Positions 50,001 through 61,025 of a stretch of DNA of 64,000 bases are shown here, piece by piece. Every line of letters begins with the position of its first letter. Position 1 is the first letter of the stretch. Source of the stretch: Bugulina stolonifera (lineage: Eukaryota; Bryozoa; Gymnolaemata; Cheilostomatida; Bugulidae); the NCBI GenBank assembly GCA_935421135.1, contig OW285191.1, positions 14,077,700 to 14,141,699 on the forward strand. Direction: 5' to 3'. Under the pieces are notes generated by a model. The model was given only the letters and a program-made list of their open reading frames with translations. It searched no databases and had not been told where the DNA came from. Made by a program: the position numbers and the translations under genes.

Positions 50001-50495
50001 ATACAATATTGTAAAATATGTTACTATATAATGGTGATCTACAGCTTCATCCAGTTCCATTGCACTTAGGATAAGCTAAAAGTCACTCACCTTATATATA
50101 TGTATATATCAATATATGCTGTATATTTACAGCTGCTGTGACTTTCTGGGATAAACATAGTTTGGCGCTGTCCATTCTCTGTTCAGTCTCTGGCGGAGTT
50201 ACCATCCTACTATCTATCGCTCTCTGCATTGCTCATAGAATGAAGAAAATCAAAAGAAAAAGAGAGGCAAAGGTACACAGATAGAAGAATAAAATTACTG
50301 TTACTGCTGGTAGCAATCTACAACAATAGTATAAATCATGTGGACTTTGTTTGCAATGTTTGTCTAGTCTTATACCGATTATTTGTATTTATACAGAAGA
50401 AGAGTAGCAAACTCCGTGAGCTGGTCAGAGAGAGTCGTATGAATAGTATGAATAATGTGGGTCGACTGCCATCTTACTTGCCCAGTGGTCATTAG
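35040..50495 (+). CDS. Single laminin-G domain, single-pass membrane protein (neurexin-like)
   Basis: Eight exons join in one frame to 334 aa: 35040-35139, 36897-37155, 37337-37434, 37867-38026, 38498-38631, 39363-39377, 50133-50272, 50397-50495. Exon 1 gives a signal peptide (hydrophobic VLCLNTVATIYS). Residues about 45-250 look like one laminin-G domain: FSTDITFDMDI, GLLLFYRS, FLVGYIHNGYVSL, WNTVQF, RITLNG and GLTGCVRKL, with the late Cys pair typical of neurexin-type domains. After a five-residue link (DGCSL) exon 7 encodes a span of about 22 residues, then the stop-transfer KKIKRKREAKKKSSK, and a 45-residue tail ending SGH. Topology is type I, so a cell-surface adhesion or receptor role is inferred. 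It is far shorter than neurexins or CASPR proteins, and I see no EGF modules or C-terminal PDZ ligand of neurexin type. Extra exons in the 10.7-kb intron cannot be excluded. The start at 35040 has an in-frame alternative at 35055. AATAAA lies at 50744. Confidence 0.75.
39605..39658. repeat. Inverted repeat (hairpin) in intron 6
   Basis: Arms of about 18 bp share TGCACA-CATAGATTTA and its complement TAAATCTATG-TGTGCA, with one offset base, around an AT-rich loop. Confidence 0.7.
48154..48342 (-). pseudogene. Fragment of a transposon-associated protein (uncertain)
   Basis: The roughly 60-codon minus-strand frame contains WLRLVDLMPRLFKGAKKYNR and a Cys-Gln-Cys segment before it. This composition looks protein-like, and the pattern (two hydrophobic helices, then Y-N-x-H) recalls the ends of transposon-linked proteins such as those with DUF6589. 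No neighbouring exon extends it, and the frame has no ATG in good context. I treat it as a decayed fragment inside the laminin-G gene's intron. Confidence 0.25.
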
Positions 50496-52891
50496 AGTGA
50501 GCTTGGGACATCTGCCTAATCTTTGTATTAACACAATAATAGAGAACAGTGAGAAATTAGCTAAAAAAGCTATTGATGACAACCAGTATTACTGGATAAC
50601 CATTCCATAACTTCAGATCTGAGAAAGCCTACAACAAATAACTAGTTCCAGTAAAACAAACTTGGTAGGACTAACACACAATATTTTTGTAAAATTGGCT
50701 CATTTTGTTCGCAGAGAAGACCTGTAACAGATGCTAACAACTAAATAAAAGTTAAAATATATATGGTAATACTACACTGTATAGCAAACTCCCATCCAAG
50801 ACTCATTTATGCATGGTACAAGTATAATGGCTTGCAAGTACATGTACAAATGTACATCTATAGCTCGGTCATGCAAGCTTATTTACTCACCTATCAAAGT
50901 GCAACGAGAATCAGGTAAATGCCACTCCGTTTTTAATAGAATACTGCCAGATGTACAAAATAGTCTAATCCTAATAAGTTTGCATGTATTGAAACATCTT
51001 TGCTACGAGTTGTGTAAGTTGCTGCAAATGATGTTATTTATTAGCAGTGCTAGACATATTATTTTGTTACTTATCCGTCTAATCTTGGCTGAAATAACAC
51101 TACAATTCCGTCTTCAGGAAAGAAATATTGCACTTGTAGAGAAATGATAAAATATGATAGGAGTTGTCTTTTCGCGCATGTGTTCGAAATAACCCAAGTA
51201 AAACTTGTGACTTCGGCAAAGGCAAATTTAGCTATTGACGCAATTCTAAATTTAGAACTGTGCAATCGTGCTGCGCTTTATTCTTCCCTCCGCATATTAA
51301 TTCAAGCAGAAAAATTGCTAGTTTTACGCGAATTTAAATTTGATTTTACTTCAAACACAACATTTACATTTAGACTCTAAAGATAATAAATATCATAAAT
51401 TTTAAAAGCAGGGTTTGTAGCTAACACAACACGTTGAAAAAGTAAATGAGCCGCGTATGAATACAAGGGTTTTTCCTATGTTGAAATACAGATGGCAAGA
51501 GGGCTTCCCCAACATTTAGCAATAGACTTCACTGTCGTAAGGGTCGGTGATTCATCCATTGTATTTGAATTTCATTTGTATTGTACTATTACACTTCTAG
51601 TTTATTGAACGCAATCTGAGGTGCACAGTTCCAAGTAATTAATAAGGTAAGTGAGTTGTTTTATCTCATAAGACGTGTAATTTTTGGTGCACAAAGCATA
51701 ATTATTATAATAATTATTCTGTTTATGTATAATAATTATTGTTAATTATATAAAATAATTATTATTATAATTATAAATTTGATTTATGGAAATGAAAACA
51801 GTAAAAAATTTGATTTACACGTAGTTATTATTTTATTTTTAAGATCAAAGTGTCGGTTTAGACCTTTAGGTTCATTGATAGATGACTGATTGATTGATAT
51901 GAGCAGCTACAACAGAGTAAAATTTAATAAAAATATTGGACATGGCATGACTAAAATATGATGATAATAGTTGTTTCGTCAGAACAATATTACAATTTGA
52001 ATTTGGGCTGTTTTACTATTGGTATTTTTTCTTATTCTACTCATGTCCTATTGATGCTGTGATTGACTTGAACAGTCGAATGCTCAGCTAGTGTTTTTAC
52101 AAGGCTAATTGTTTCTCTCGGAGATAGGGGTAGTCATAATGACCGATGCTGTCTAAAAACGACAAGTAAATGGTCAGCCATGACGATGATCGCTATGACC
52201 ATCATCCATACAATATTATACTATATAATTATGGTAGCTTTGAATTCGCCTGCAGCTATTTAAGTGAGCAATATTGAACGGAGCAGCTGACAGCCTAATC
52301 TTTACCAATGTAGACCGGATAATAGACATAGTAGATGTGAAACGAAAAGCGCAGTTCGAAACTATTATAACAAGTCATTTGTGCCACAGATCACATAGCC
52401 TAGCCAATTTAAAGTTGAGATAATACTGTATATTAGGTACTTCCGGATTTTTGACATAAATTCATAGTTGTCTTCCCCTGAACGAGTGAGATCTGAAAGA
52501 TCAAACACACTCGCAGCTCCACTAACAATGTTGATTGGCCACGCGGTGTTTGTTTATTTGTTAGAAGTTGTGTTCTCTTTTTCACTGCGTAATTAGGAGG
52601 TAGTTACTCTGTGACAATGTTGACATCCATTAACGAATTCTAGAAGATTCAGCACAAGGTGGTTAGAATTCAACATTGAACCTAATAAATTTTACTATCT
52701 TAATTTTAATCTCGTGGTTTCCATGTCCGAAAGTGCTTCTTAATTTTTCAAAAGTGTGGGAATGATCTAATGACTGCATCAATCAATTTTGAGTTTACAT
52801 GTATGTTCTGTTTATTTGGTGCATTTCATGTGGCAAATCTCATATTTTGCTGTTATTTTTAGAAAGCGACAGCTAGTTGATCCACCTGGTG
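50496..52891. other. Intergenic region before the bZIP gene
   Basis: It contains the 3'UTR of the laminin-G gene with AATAAA at 50744, and an extremely AT-rich fold-back tract near 51695-51775 (AATAATTATT motifs on both strands). A CCAAT-type ATTGGCCACG near 52533 could belong to the bZIP promoter. A splice-acceptor-like TTTTTAG ends at 52862, 30 bp before the bZIP start, so the bZIP gene may have a 5'UTR intron. No other gene is seen. Confidence 0.45.
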
Positions 52892-53842
52892 ATGATGAGC
52901 TACGAGATGCCATTCTATGAGACCGATAACCGACAATTAAAAGGTCAGTTGATCATGGAGCAGACTGGTGCTGATGAAGCCACAGTGGCTACCATGCTCA
53001 ACGACTGGAAGGGGGAGGAGAACATTGACATTGACGCTTTGCTTCGCTCTAGCGGTACAAACACACCTACCACTCAGACTACCTCGTCACCCTATCATTC
53101 AGATCATCAGGTACCGACATTTGATGGGAATTCCCGTAGACCTAATGCCCTCGATTTGACACGAACTGTAAAATATGAGCCCAGAAGTTGTCAAGAGATG
53201 GAGCGTCAAATGAGAGCATCCAGTGCCAGTCCCCACAGCCCCTACCGTGTTAACAATGTGAATGGTGGCACAGTCTTTAACTATAGTAATAACAACGGTA
53301 TGAACAGAGGGCCTGTGTCACCTATGTCCCCACATAGACAGGCAACTCCCACCACACCCCACTCTCCCTATTCACCGCACCACAGTCAAGTGAGCCCAGT
53401 TAGTCCACACAGTATGGCTACCAATATGTCACCTCACTCAAGATCTAGCAGTTGTTCACCAGTACCTGGCTACATGTCTGCCGTGTTTAGCAGATATGCA
53501 GACACTAACCTAGATATGAGTGGCTATATGGGTGGCTACCATCCCTCTGCAGATATGCATGGTCTCAAACGGTTAGACAAAAACAGTGAGACCTATCGGG
53601 CTAAGCGAGAACGCAATAATGTTGCTGTTAGACGAAGCCGTGAAAAGAAAAAGCAGAGAGAAATTGAGAATGAGATCAAGGTGCAAGAACTTTCTGAAGA
53701 GAATTCAAAACTTCAAACTCGTCTTGATGTTGTGCTTAAAGAAATGAAATTATTGAAATCACTTTATCAGAACATTGGAGTTTCTTTGCCTGCCGAGGCT
53801 CAAGCAAAAATAGAAAGAGAATTATCTAAATTATCCAATTGA
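52892..53842 (+). CDS. C/EBP-like bZIP transcription factor
   Basis: The 316-residue nuclear protein comes from one coding exon. The start is the first ATG of MMSYEMPFY; an in-frame TGA lies just upstream. Residues about 55-210 are Ser/Pro/His-rich (repeated SPHSPY, SPVSPH), a likely disordered activation region with many possible proline-directed phosphorylation sites. The bZIP is at about 236-295: basic region RAKRERNNVAVRRSREK, where N-x3-V-R-x-S-R is the C/EBP DNA-contact signature, then a zipper with Leu/Val heptads ending LKSLYQNIG. C/EBP proteins bind TTGCGCAA-type sites as dimers. Lack of coding introns is also usual for C/EBP genes. Orthology to one vertebrate member cannot be assigned. 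PAR/E4BP4-type bZIPs are an alternative, but the basic region fits C/EBP better. AATAAA lies at 54340. Confidence 0.9.
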   Translation: MMSYEMPFYETDNRQLKGQLIMEQTGADEATVATMLNDWKGEENIDIDALLRSSGTNTPTTQTTSSPYHSDHQVPTFDGNSRRPNALDLTRTVKYEPRSCQEMERQMRASSASPHSPYRVNNVNGGTVFNYSNNNGMNRGPVSPMSPHRQATPTTPHSPYSPHHSQVSPVSPHSMATNMSPHSRSSSCSPVPGYMSAVFSRYADTNLDMSGYMGGYHPSADMHGLKRLDKNSETYRAKRERNNVAVRRSREKKKQREIENEIKVQELSEENSKLQTRLDVVLKEMKLLKSLYQNIGVSLPAEAQAKIERELSKLSN

Positions 53843-54986
53843 ATCATTTGTGCCGATACCTCTGTGCAGTTATTATAATATGATCCACACCTGCTGTAAA
53901 TATTCTTTGTTATGTGCTTTATTTTTGTACAATATTGAACTGTATATTTTTATATAATTGTATTATTACAATTTTCAGAACACAATGCATACTAAATGCA
54001 TTGTCTGCTGTTTCAATATCGACCTTGTACATAGTGATTCTATAATAGCTACATTATTCAAATTTACTTACTTACAATATATATATATATTATTACATAA
54101 TAATAGTGGCAAAATATCTTGTTAGTTTAATTCAAGTCCAGATTTGTTGCCATTGATATTTATTATCTGTAATGTTTCATCATTGATCGCTGTCTGTTTT
54201 CGTCCCATTAATATATCTAATGCTGCATGTTAAAATTGGACTGCATGCCATGATGTGCATTTTCTGTCAACGATTGTAAAATTCAATCATGTACATGTAA
54301 TAATATACATGTAATAATATACATGTGTAAGTATTTTAAAATAAAGTTTGTAGTTTGTTTGAAAAATTTCACACAAGATCAAATTTAATCTCTTTTACTT
54401 CAATTGTATAATATCTGTACATGTATAATGCAACACTTCACTAAAATGTAACTGCTACAGTATGTTGACAGTTGCTTAGTAGTGCATACAGGTTATCTGC
54501 TTGCAAGTCAACTGGCAGCAAGATCTGGAACAATTCGCAAGTAGATGTGCTATAATACCCAGTGTGCATCTGATTATATCTCCAAACTCTTTTTCATTGG
54601 CAAGTTGTGAGAAGTTTAATCAGGAGCAGACCTCTCTAACGGATGTACATATTGTATAATAATCGATAAAACATGCTCTCCTCATGTGGTGGGTGTTGTC
54701 TCCTCTCCACAATTGGAGCTTCTGTGCAAAGGTTTATGCGTATAGTATTCTCTCAGTCTCTATCCAATCGTTATTTTGAGTATTAGCCATTCACTACTGA
54801 AACGGACATCACTTACGCATGTTGACGCGCGTGCGCATCTACATTCCGTGGTTTCGCTTTGCCTTTATCGCTCTTCATTTTGCTACATTCAACTAAAAGC
54901 CGAGGCGAATGCCTATAAACAATTCTGTTCTGTCAAAACTAGTTCATTTCCTACAAATCTGGGATACAAATTGGTAGTATTTAGAT
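53843..54986. other. Intergenic region between the bZIP and BRMS1-like genes
   Basis: It contains the bZIP 3'UTR, three tandem ATACATGTAATAAT-type units near 54285-54325, and AATAAA at 54340-54345. The last 200 bp carry the CpG-containing promoter of the BRMS1-like gene. No other gene is seen. Confidence 0.55.
54826..54837. promoter_or_regulatory. NRF1-type site in the BRMS1-like promoter
   Basis: CGCGCGTGCGCA (reverse TGCGCACGCGCG) matches the palindromic NRF1 consensus YGCGCAYGCGCR. It lies 150 bp upstream of the start codon in otherwise CpG-poor DNA, the usual place in housekeeping promoters. Confidence 0.6.
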
Positions 54987-57900
54987 ATGTCTGCTGAAGA
55001 AAGAATGGATACAGAAGAAGAGGGAGGTGGTCAAGACAGCCCCAATTGTGAGGAGGAGAGTGAACTTGAAGATTCAGACCGTTCTTCAGCGTCTGATACT
55101 GAAAGCTCAGGTGAGAGGGTTGGCAGCTTATATTTAGTTGTTATTAAATTTAAAATCCAATGTAAAGTCTTCTAGTAAAGTAAAAAGTTTATATATATTT
55201 GTGTAACTTGGGCTAATTTTCATGAGCATTTAGTAGTGAAGAGTGATTCATTTGTTCTCTTTCTCTTCGGTCACAAATCTTCTTCCTAGTAGTTGATTTA
55301 GTTTAGTTAGACTTGTAAGTGTGAGTATCCACGATATGTTTTGATATGATGACACTAATGAGCTTTTTATACTATAAAAGTGCTTTCTCATCTGTCACCA
55401 CTTTGTCTTGTCTGGGTAAGCTAGTGGTTTATCAAAGTCAAAGTGATTGCTAATTGTAAACTATGACGCTGTAAGTTGTAGCCTATATAAAAGCCTATGT
55501 TCTTATAATTCTATTTTATGATTATAGTGTGATATGCAATATATTGTAGAAGTAGATGAGTTTACCATTGACAATAGGAAGACTGAATGCATTGCGGATG
55601 GCCAAGAATTGGAACAAGCATTCCAACTGGTCAAAAATTTGTGAGTAATCTACTTTATTTTTAAATGGAGATTTCAATGTATGTCACTAATAGGCCTATG
55701 CATAATAGGCCTATGCATAATATGCAACGGCACGTACATATATTTGAAGGTTATATGATGAAAAAATGAGGAAAATCGAGTTGAAGCTTGTAGCACTGAA
55801 AGATGAAACAGCTCAGGAATATCTACAGCCAATCAGACAACTCACAGAAGATTACGAGCAAACATTAAAAATATGTGATATTCTTAAAGATCTGAGGCTA
55901 AAACTTGTTCAGGTATGTTGTCAAAGTCTTGTAATATCTTGTGGGCCTACATGTATTTAGAAATCGCTGATCTAAACTCTGACTAGACAGTTAAAATGCC
56001 AATAATGAGTGTGGATGTGTAAATTTCAGGTGCAGTATGACAGCGAGTCAATGGCAGCTCACCAGAGCATAGAAAATGATAAAAAACAGCTTTATGACAC
56101 GGTAAAAGGTGAGCTGGAGGAGAAAATCAGACGACTCGAAGAAGATCGACACAACATAGACATACATTCCGGTAGGTTGTTAATGTCTCGTAATAACCAA
56201 ACATATTCCATATTAGCTAGACTAAGTCACATCGAGCAAACATACATGTTCCTTGTCAGACATGGGTAAAGCTGAATATTTCAAAGTCTTGAGAAATAGA
56301 CTAGATTCCAAGGTTATGCATTCGAATAGTCGTGGATTTACTCGCTGTTTGGGATGAGAAAATTATGATTGAAACAATGTTGTTCTCTTGCTAGCAGACC
56401 ACATTAACTTTCTATTTCTATTGCACTGTTATAATTCTTTGTTCCCCAATACGCTACCCAGTGAGCTTTTGAATAATGTTGTTTTAGATTTATGGGAGTC
56501 ACAAGTATTCCCAAAGAAATCTCGAGTAAAGAGAGGAAGGGCTGCTTCGGTAAAGACTCGCCGTCCAAAGCTGACTCCCATATCAGATATCCTTTACATA
56601 GATACACACTGTATATGACTACATAGATACACATTGTATATGACTACATAGATACACACTGTATATGACTACATAGATACACACTGTATATGACTACATA
56701 GATACACACTGTATATGACTACATAGATACACACTGTATATGACTGTATTCGGTGTAGCCATGCATACTACAGTATTTTTAAGTGTTATACAGTCATGTA
56801 AACATGCAACTTTTGTTACAAACCACAAACTAATATGCTATAGACTGACACTATCACATGTGGAGTAGCTAACAGTTTACTCTCGGATTTTCTACCACCT
56901 TATGTTTCCTATCATAGTACTTTTGTGATGCCCTTGTTGTGATTTCCATGGTAATGATACTAAATTTTTTACCCCATTATTCCTTGACTTCTCTGTACGT
57001 CCAGTATTAGTATACATGTTGGATGATATGGACATCATTGAAGACTGGACACTTATAAAGAAAGCTGTGAAACAAAAACAGCAACATCCAAGAAGAGGTA
57101 GAAATACACACTCAACATCAGGTATGTTACAACTGATTAGTTGATACACTACATGACTGTGGGTATTATTTGTCAAATCCAAGCAACATGGCAGTCTAAG
57201 TCATTCTATAAGAATTCCTGGGTACTTGCAGGCCTACTGTACTCGTGGCTTACCCTGTTAGTATGAACTATAGGCTAGAGACTTTAAGATCTTAGGACCC
57301 CCAAACTATTATACAATTTCATTCTGGTTTTAGATTATACAGTTAAATTAATCAAATTAAAATTGTCACCAACAGAATCATGTTGGCTTTTGAAATATAC
57401 AGTATATCTAGGGTTTTCTTACGGAATGCTCAAAGTTTTATTAGCTGAATTGGCCTTCAACCCCATTAATATTCACTGCTCTGTATTACACGCATAGAGA
57501 TGCTAAATATAAAATAAGCAAGATATAATAACTCCTAGTTGCAAGCAGATGGTAGTTGCAAATATTTTGAGAGAGCCTAGTGAAGACCATGTTATACTAA
57601 CAGTAGATACATAGCACTAAGTACATACATGACGTTGTATTATAATTACAAGCACTTCGTGCTTGGTCTGCGACGCAAGCTTCACTGCAAAATTTGCTCG
57701 AATCAAATGATGGCTTGTGTTCATGTACTGTGGTCATACATGTACATGACCTCTGGTGGCACAGGCATGTTACAATGATTCCATGAGGAGTTGTGCCCCC
57801 TTGCATTAAGAAGACAACTCCAAGTCAATAGCGCGAGTTCTAACACCAATGTGTGGGGTGGGTCATGTACCCGCCCGCCCTTGATCAGGGTTGAGGGCCT

Positions 57901-59404
57901 AAGGCTACCGACCCGCCCCGGCAGCGATGCCTGGGGACCCGGTTCCAAGGTCCTACCACCACCCAGAACCGAGATTCTCGCCGACAGCATTATAACATAT
58001 ATTATGAATCATGAGTCCGGGAGGGTCTTCGCCGTCGGCATAGCCCGAGATCCAACACTTATTTGGCGTGTGGGGTGGGTTGTGTACCCACCCCACCTTT
58101 GGGTCGGGGCCGAGGTCCTAAGGCTAGTGACCCGCCCCGGCAGCGATGCAAGGGGACCCGGTCCCGAGGTCCTAGCACCACCCGGAGCCGAGATCCTGAC
58201 CGGCAGCATTGCAACATATATGAGTTGTCCCGATTTTCGACCCCGAATCTGATTGGAGGACGGCGGACCGTTTCGTCTTTTTATATATGATGATTGTTAT
58301 TATATTATTATTAGTATAATATTATTTGCTTACCTTTCCACATGCATGCACTGACTTACACTTTTACTTTTCCCATAGCATCAATGATGAGAGATAGAGT
58401 AATCCGATATAAAGGAGGCAGACTACAATACAGAGGTGAACAGTACAACAGAGGAAACCATATAATTATAGACTACCAGGACGACTCCCCTGTGCAGTGA
58501 GTTATTGCTATTATGTAGATCCCATCATCTTCTATATTATATAAACTAAGAAACTACTAAATTATAAGAAATAATATTACACACACCATGTGCTGTTAAT
58601 GCACAGCCAGTGCTAAATGTTACACACATGTTTTACTAACATGCATACAATCTAGCTTGTGCTATCTATCCTGGCAATTTGAGAACAGTTAGCTGGGAAC
58701 TACAAAATTATTGTAATAATTTGTTGATGTGCCAATTTGGAGTTGTGCTCTCAACATCACATGGTGCAACAACTCTCGTTCCTAAAGGTTGTGATGGATT
58801 GAAAAAGTAATGTCTTTAAATGCAACAAAGCTGAGTGCGCTTGTTATTTTCTGAGAAGCTAGCAAACTATTTATGAATTCACATTCAGGAAGTTGTCATC
58901 CTTTGTATGATTGCACGATCTCTAAAGATGAGATGAACAGTATTTGTAAATGTAGTACTGGCTAGTTAGGACATGACTGGTGATCAGGCTATTTATGAGA
59001 GTAGCTTCAATGCTGTTCTAGACTGTGATCTGCATCTTTTTAAATAAACTACTCAACTTTACTAGGATGCCAGAGACATTTATATGCTCACACTGTTGCT
59101 GATTGCTGTGTATAATATGTTGTATACTACTGTTCTTACTTCTGTTGATTATTGCTTGCAAATGTGTTGTGTGTTTGATTCGTTCTGTTAATATAACATG
59201 TTCTCTACTGTATAGTTGAGTAATGTTGATAGTCATGTAGCATATAATAGTTTATAATTATGTTTACTCTATAATTTTAGTGGGAGAATAACTGCCATTG
59301 AAGATGAGAATGTATATATTACCAAGTCAGACGGTAACAAGGTAAAGTTGTTAATAGCGCAAATGCAGCGAGGAAAATACTCAATAAGACACGCCCCCTA
59401 TTGA
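54987..59404 (+). CDS. BRMS1L: BRMS1/BRMS1L/SUDS3-family Sin3-HDAC corepressor subunit
   Basis: Eight exons join in one frame to 327 aa: 54987-55110, 55550-55640, 55750-55912, 56030-56171, 56488-56586, 56999-57121, 58379-58496, 59281-59404. The N-terminus is acidic/Ser-rich ([12 protein letters not shown]). Residues about 60-180 are a long coiled coil with [20 protein letters not shown], diagnostic of the Sds3-like domain. Then come [13 protein letters not shown], a basic linker, and [17 protein letters not shown]. The C-terminal half ends with [20 protein letters not shown], matching BRMS1/BRMS1L. Family members scaffold the Sin3-HDAC1/2 complex in the nucleus and repress transcription. The length is close to human BRMS1L (about 323 aa), which is why I chose that symbol; orthology to BRMS1 versus BRMS1L is not resolved. 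Intron 5 is AT-AC. Introns 5 and 6 carry tandem repeats. Confidence 0.93.
56587..56998 (+). other. U12-type AT-AC intron in the BRMS1-like gene
   Basis: The donor is ATATCCTTT (56587-56595), an exact match to the minor-spliceosome 5' consensus. The branch region TTCCTTGAC (56980-56988) fits the U12 branch consensus, with the adenosine 11 nt before the end. The intron ends in AC. Using it gives the conserved Ser-Gly-Pro and GPVLVYML in frame. No GT donor in exon 5 gives a usable phase. Confidence 0.9.
56597..56745. repeat. 25-bp tandem repeat inside the AT-AC intron
   Basis: Six near-identical copies of a 25-bp unit starting CATAGATACACACTGTATAT; only one C/T change is seen. The array begins 10 bp after the U12 donor site. 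Confidence 0.95.
57851..58230. repeat. GC-rich tandem duplication in intron 6 of the BRMS1-like gene
   Basis: Two copies of a roughly 217-bp period unit (57851-58067; 58068 to about 58230, the second truncated) share GTGTGGGGTGGGT, CCTAAGGCTA, GACCCGCCCCGGCAGCGATG and GCAGCATT. They are strikingly GC- and CpG-rich in an AT-rich genome. They are not coding in any consistent frame. Confidence 0.85.
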
Positions 59405-61025
59405 TGGCCACAGGAAGTTGTTATGTATTAGGACACGCCCACAAATCAATTATGATCATTCACTGCAGTATTACTCCTGAATTATATGGACACTATTTGA
59501 CTCTATGTAATGTATATATGGACAGAACCACTGTAGATTCTATTGTATATAATATACACACCCTTATTCCATAATGTAGATTTATGTTAGTACACGTCAG
59601 GTAACCGTCACTATAGTTACAACTAGTGCTTTCACGTGACACCTCAGCACATAGTTTATATCATTTCTATTTATTTAACAGAACAGTAATATTATATACT
59701 AGTCTATGCCTGCAGTACTATGCCACGCTGCAGTACTGTGCCACGCTGCAGTACTGTGCCACATTGCAGTACTGTGCCACACCGCAGTACTATGCCACAC
59801 TGCAGTACTATGCCACACCGCAGTACTATGCCACACTGCAGTACTATGCCACACTGCAGTACTGTGCCACACTGCAGTACTGTGCCACACCCAGTACTGT
59901 GCCACGCCGCAGTACTGTATTGACTAGTATATGGCAGATAAATGTTAGACTAGTTACCATTCTTAGGAAATATTACTTCTGCCCCCTTAATGTTAGCAAG
60001 GTACCTTCAGAATTTTGATGAGCCATTGACTGTGTATTTATATTTTTCAATTTATTGAATATGACAAGATAGTTTAAACTGGAGCTAAACGTCGACATGC
60101 TTGTATATTTGATCAACTTTCTAACTGGTGGAAATGCAATAATGTAGGATTATCTCATTACTATATTGTAGCCAAACAGCCAGATATTTTTTTAAGTTGT
60201 TAAAATGAGTTTAAATATTTTGTTTTTAATCATTATGATGTTTTAATACTTTAGTTGAATGAAATTTACATGAAACTCAAAGATGACATTTGGAACGTAG
60301 CATTGATATGGAACTCTTGGAGTTGTTGGTATTCATCGTGTTGTGATGAAGTGTTTTTTGTACCCCTCATTATCATAACATAGCTAATGATATTACAATG
60401 TACAGCATACATGAATATTATATTTCAGCCCAACCCTAACTCTTTCAGGGCTAGAAGCCTAATAATAGTAATTTGTACCAATTACCATTATGATAATATT
60501 CATGCAATTTTTTCTGTTGACTTTGAATACAAGTGGCCAAACCAATCAGTCTGTGTTATAATTTCAATTTTTCAAAAAGTGTTTTATAGAAGACACGCTG
60601 GTGTGTTTGTTGGAACTTGCAGTATCGATTAAACTGATGCATAAGTTTAGAGCATATTCCCTAAATGCTTGTCAAGTCAGAGCCCACTGAGGGTGGGGGG
60701 GACCTTTTTATTTTGTTAGTAAATGACACAAGAATGATGAGGAACTGATGTGTTTTGGAAGTGAGGGTATACTTGGTACACTTCTCAACAAACCATAGGG
60801 GTTTGTAATAGCAATTGGAATTACAGTTGCCCATCTCATTTGTCCCACTTCTAAGACTGGTTTCAGCCAAGCTAAACCCCCCCTAATATTAATCAGCAGG
60901 TGATGACTGCACTTGTCTCTACTGCCTAGCATGCTAGTAATATGCTGCAAAACTCCAACACATGGTGTAAGTTTTCGCTTTCAAATGTTGAATTTTTATT
61001 GTTTTATCTGTTCTACTTGCAGTAG
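59405..61025. other. Region between the BRMS1-like gene and the first clear ZU5-like exon
   Basis: It contains an 18-bp minisatellite (59706-59925). Two splice-acceptor-preceded open stretches, near 60245-60290 and 60429-60632, might be unrecognised 5' exons of the next gene, but I cannot match them to any domain. Otherwise there is no coding signal. Confidence 0.4.
59706..59925. repeat. 18-bp minisatellite
   Basis: About twelve tandem copies of TGCAGTACTRTGCCACRC, each with a PstI-type CTGCAG context. The unit length is divisible by three, so several frames on both strands stay open. I consider those frames artefacts. Confidence 0.95.

Larger units (their letters stand above)
39378..50132 (+). 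other. 10.7-kb intron 6 of the laminin-G gene
   Basis: The flanking exons match in phase (1) across this gap. Content: a hairpin at 39605-39658, AT-rich unique sequence, scattered ACATGTA simple repeats, a possible alternative last exon at 43476-43546, and a minus-strand fragment of transposon-like protein at 48154-48342. Apart from these I see no supported gene. Confidence 0.5.

Noticed and set aside
57791..58290. Long open frames on both strands through the GC-rich duplication
   Set aside because: Frames are open because AT-rich stop codons are scarce in GC-rich DNA. The two copies are not read in one consistent frame and no domain is seen.
60387..60632. Exon or gene with the RRHAGVFVGTCS end
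   Set aside because: The frame starts inside an intron-like context, stops without a donor and matches no domain I know. It was left as unresolved upstream sequence of the ZU5-like gene.
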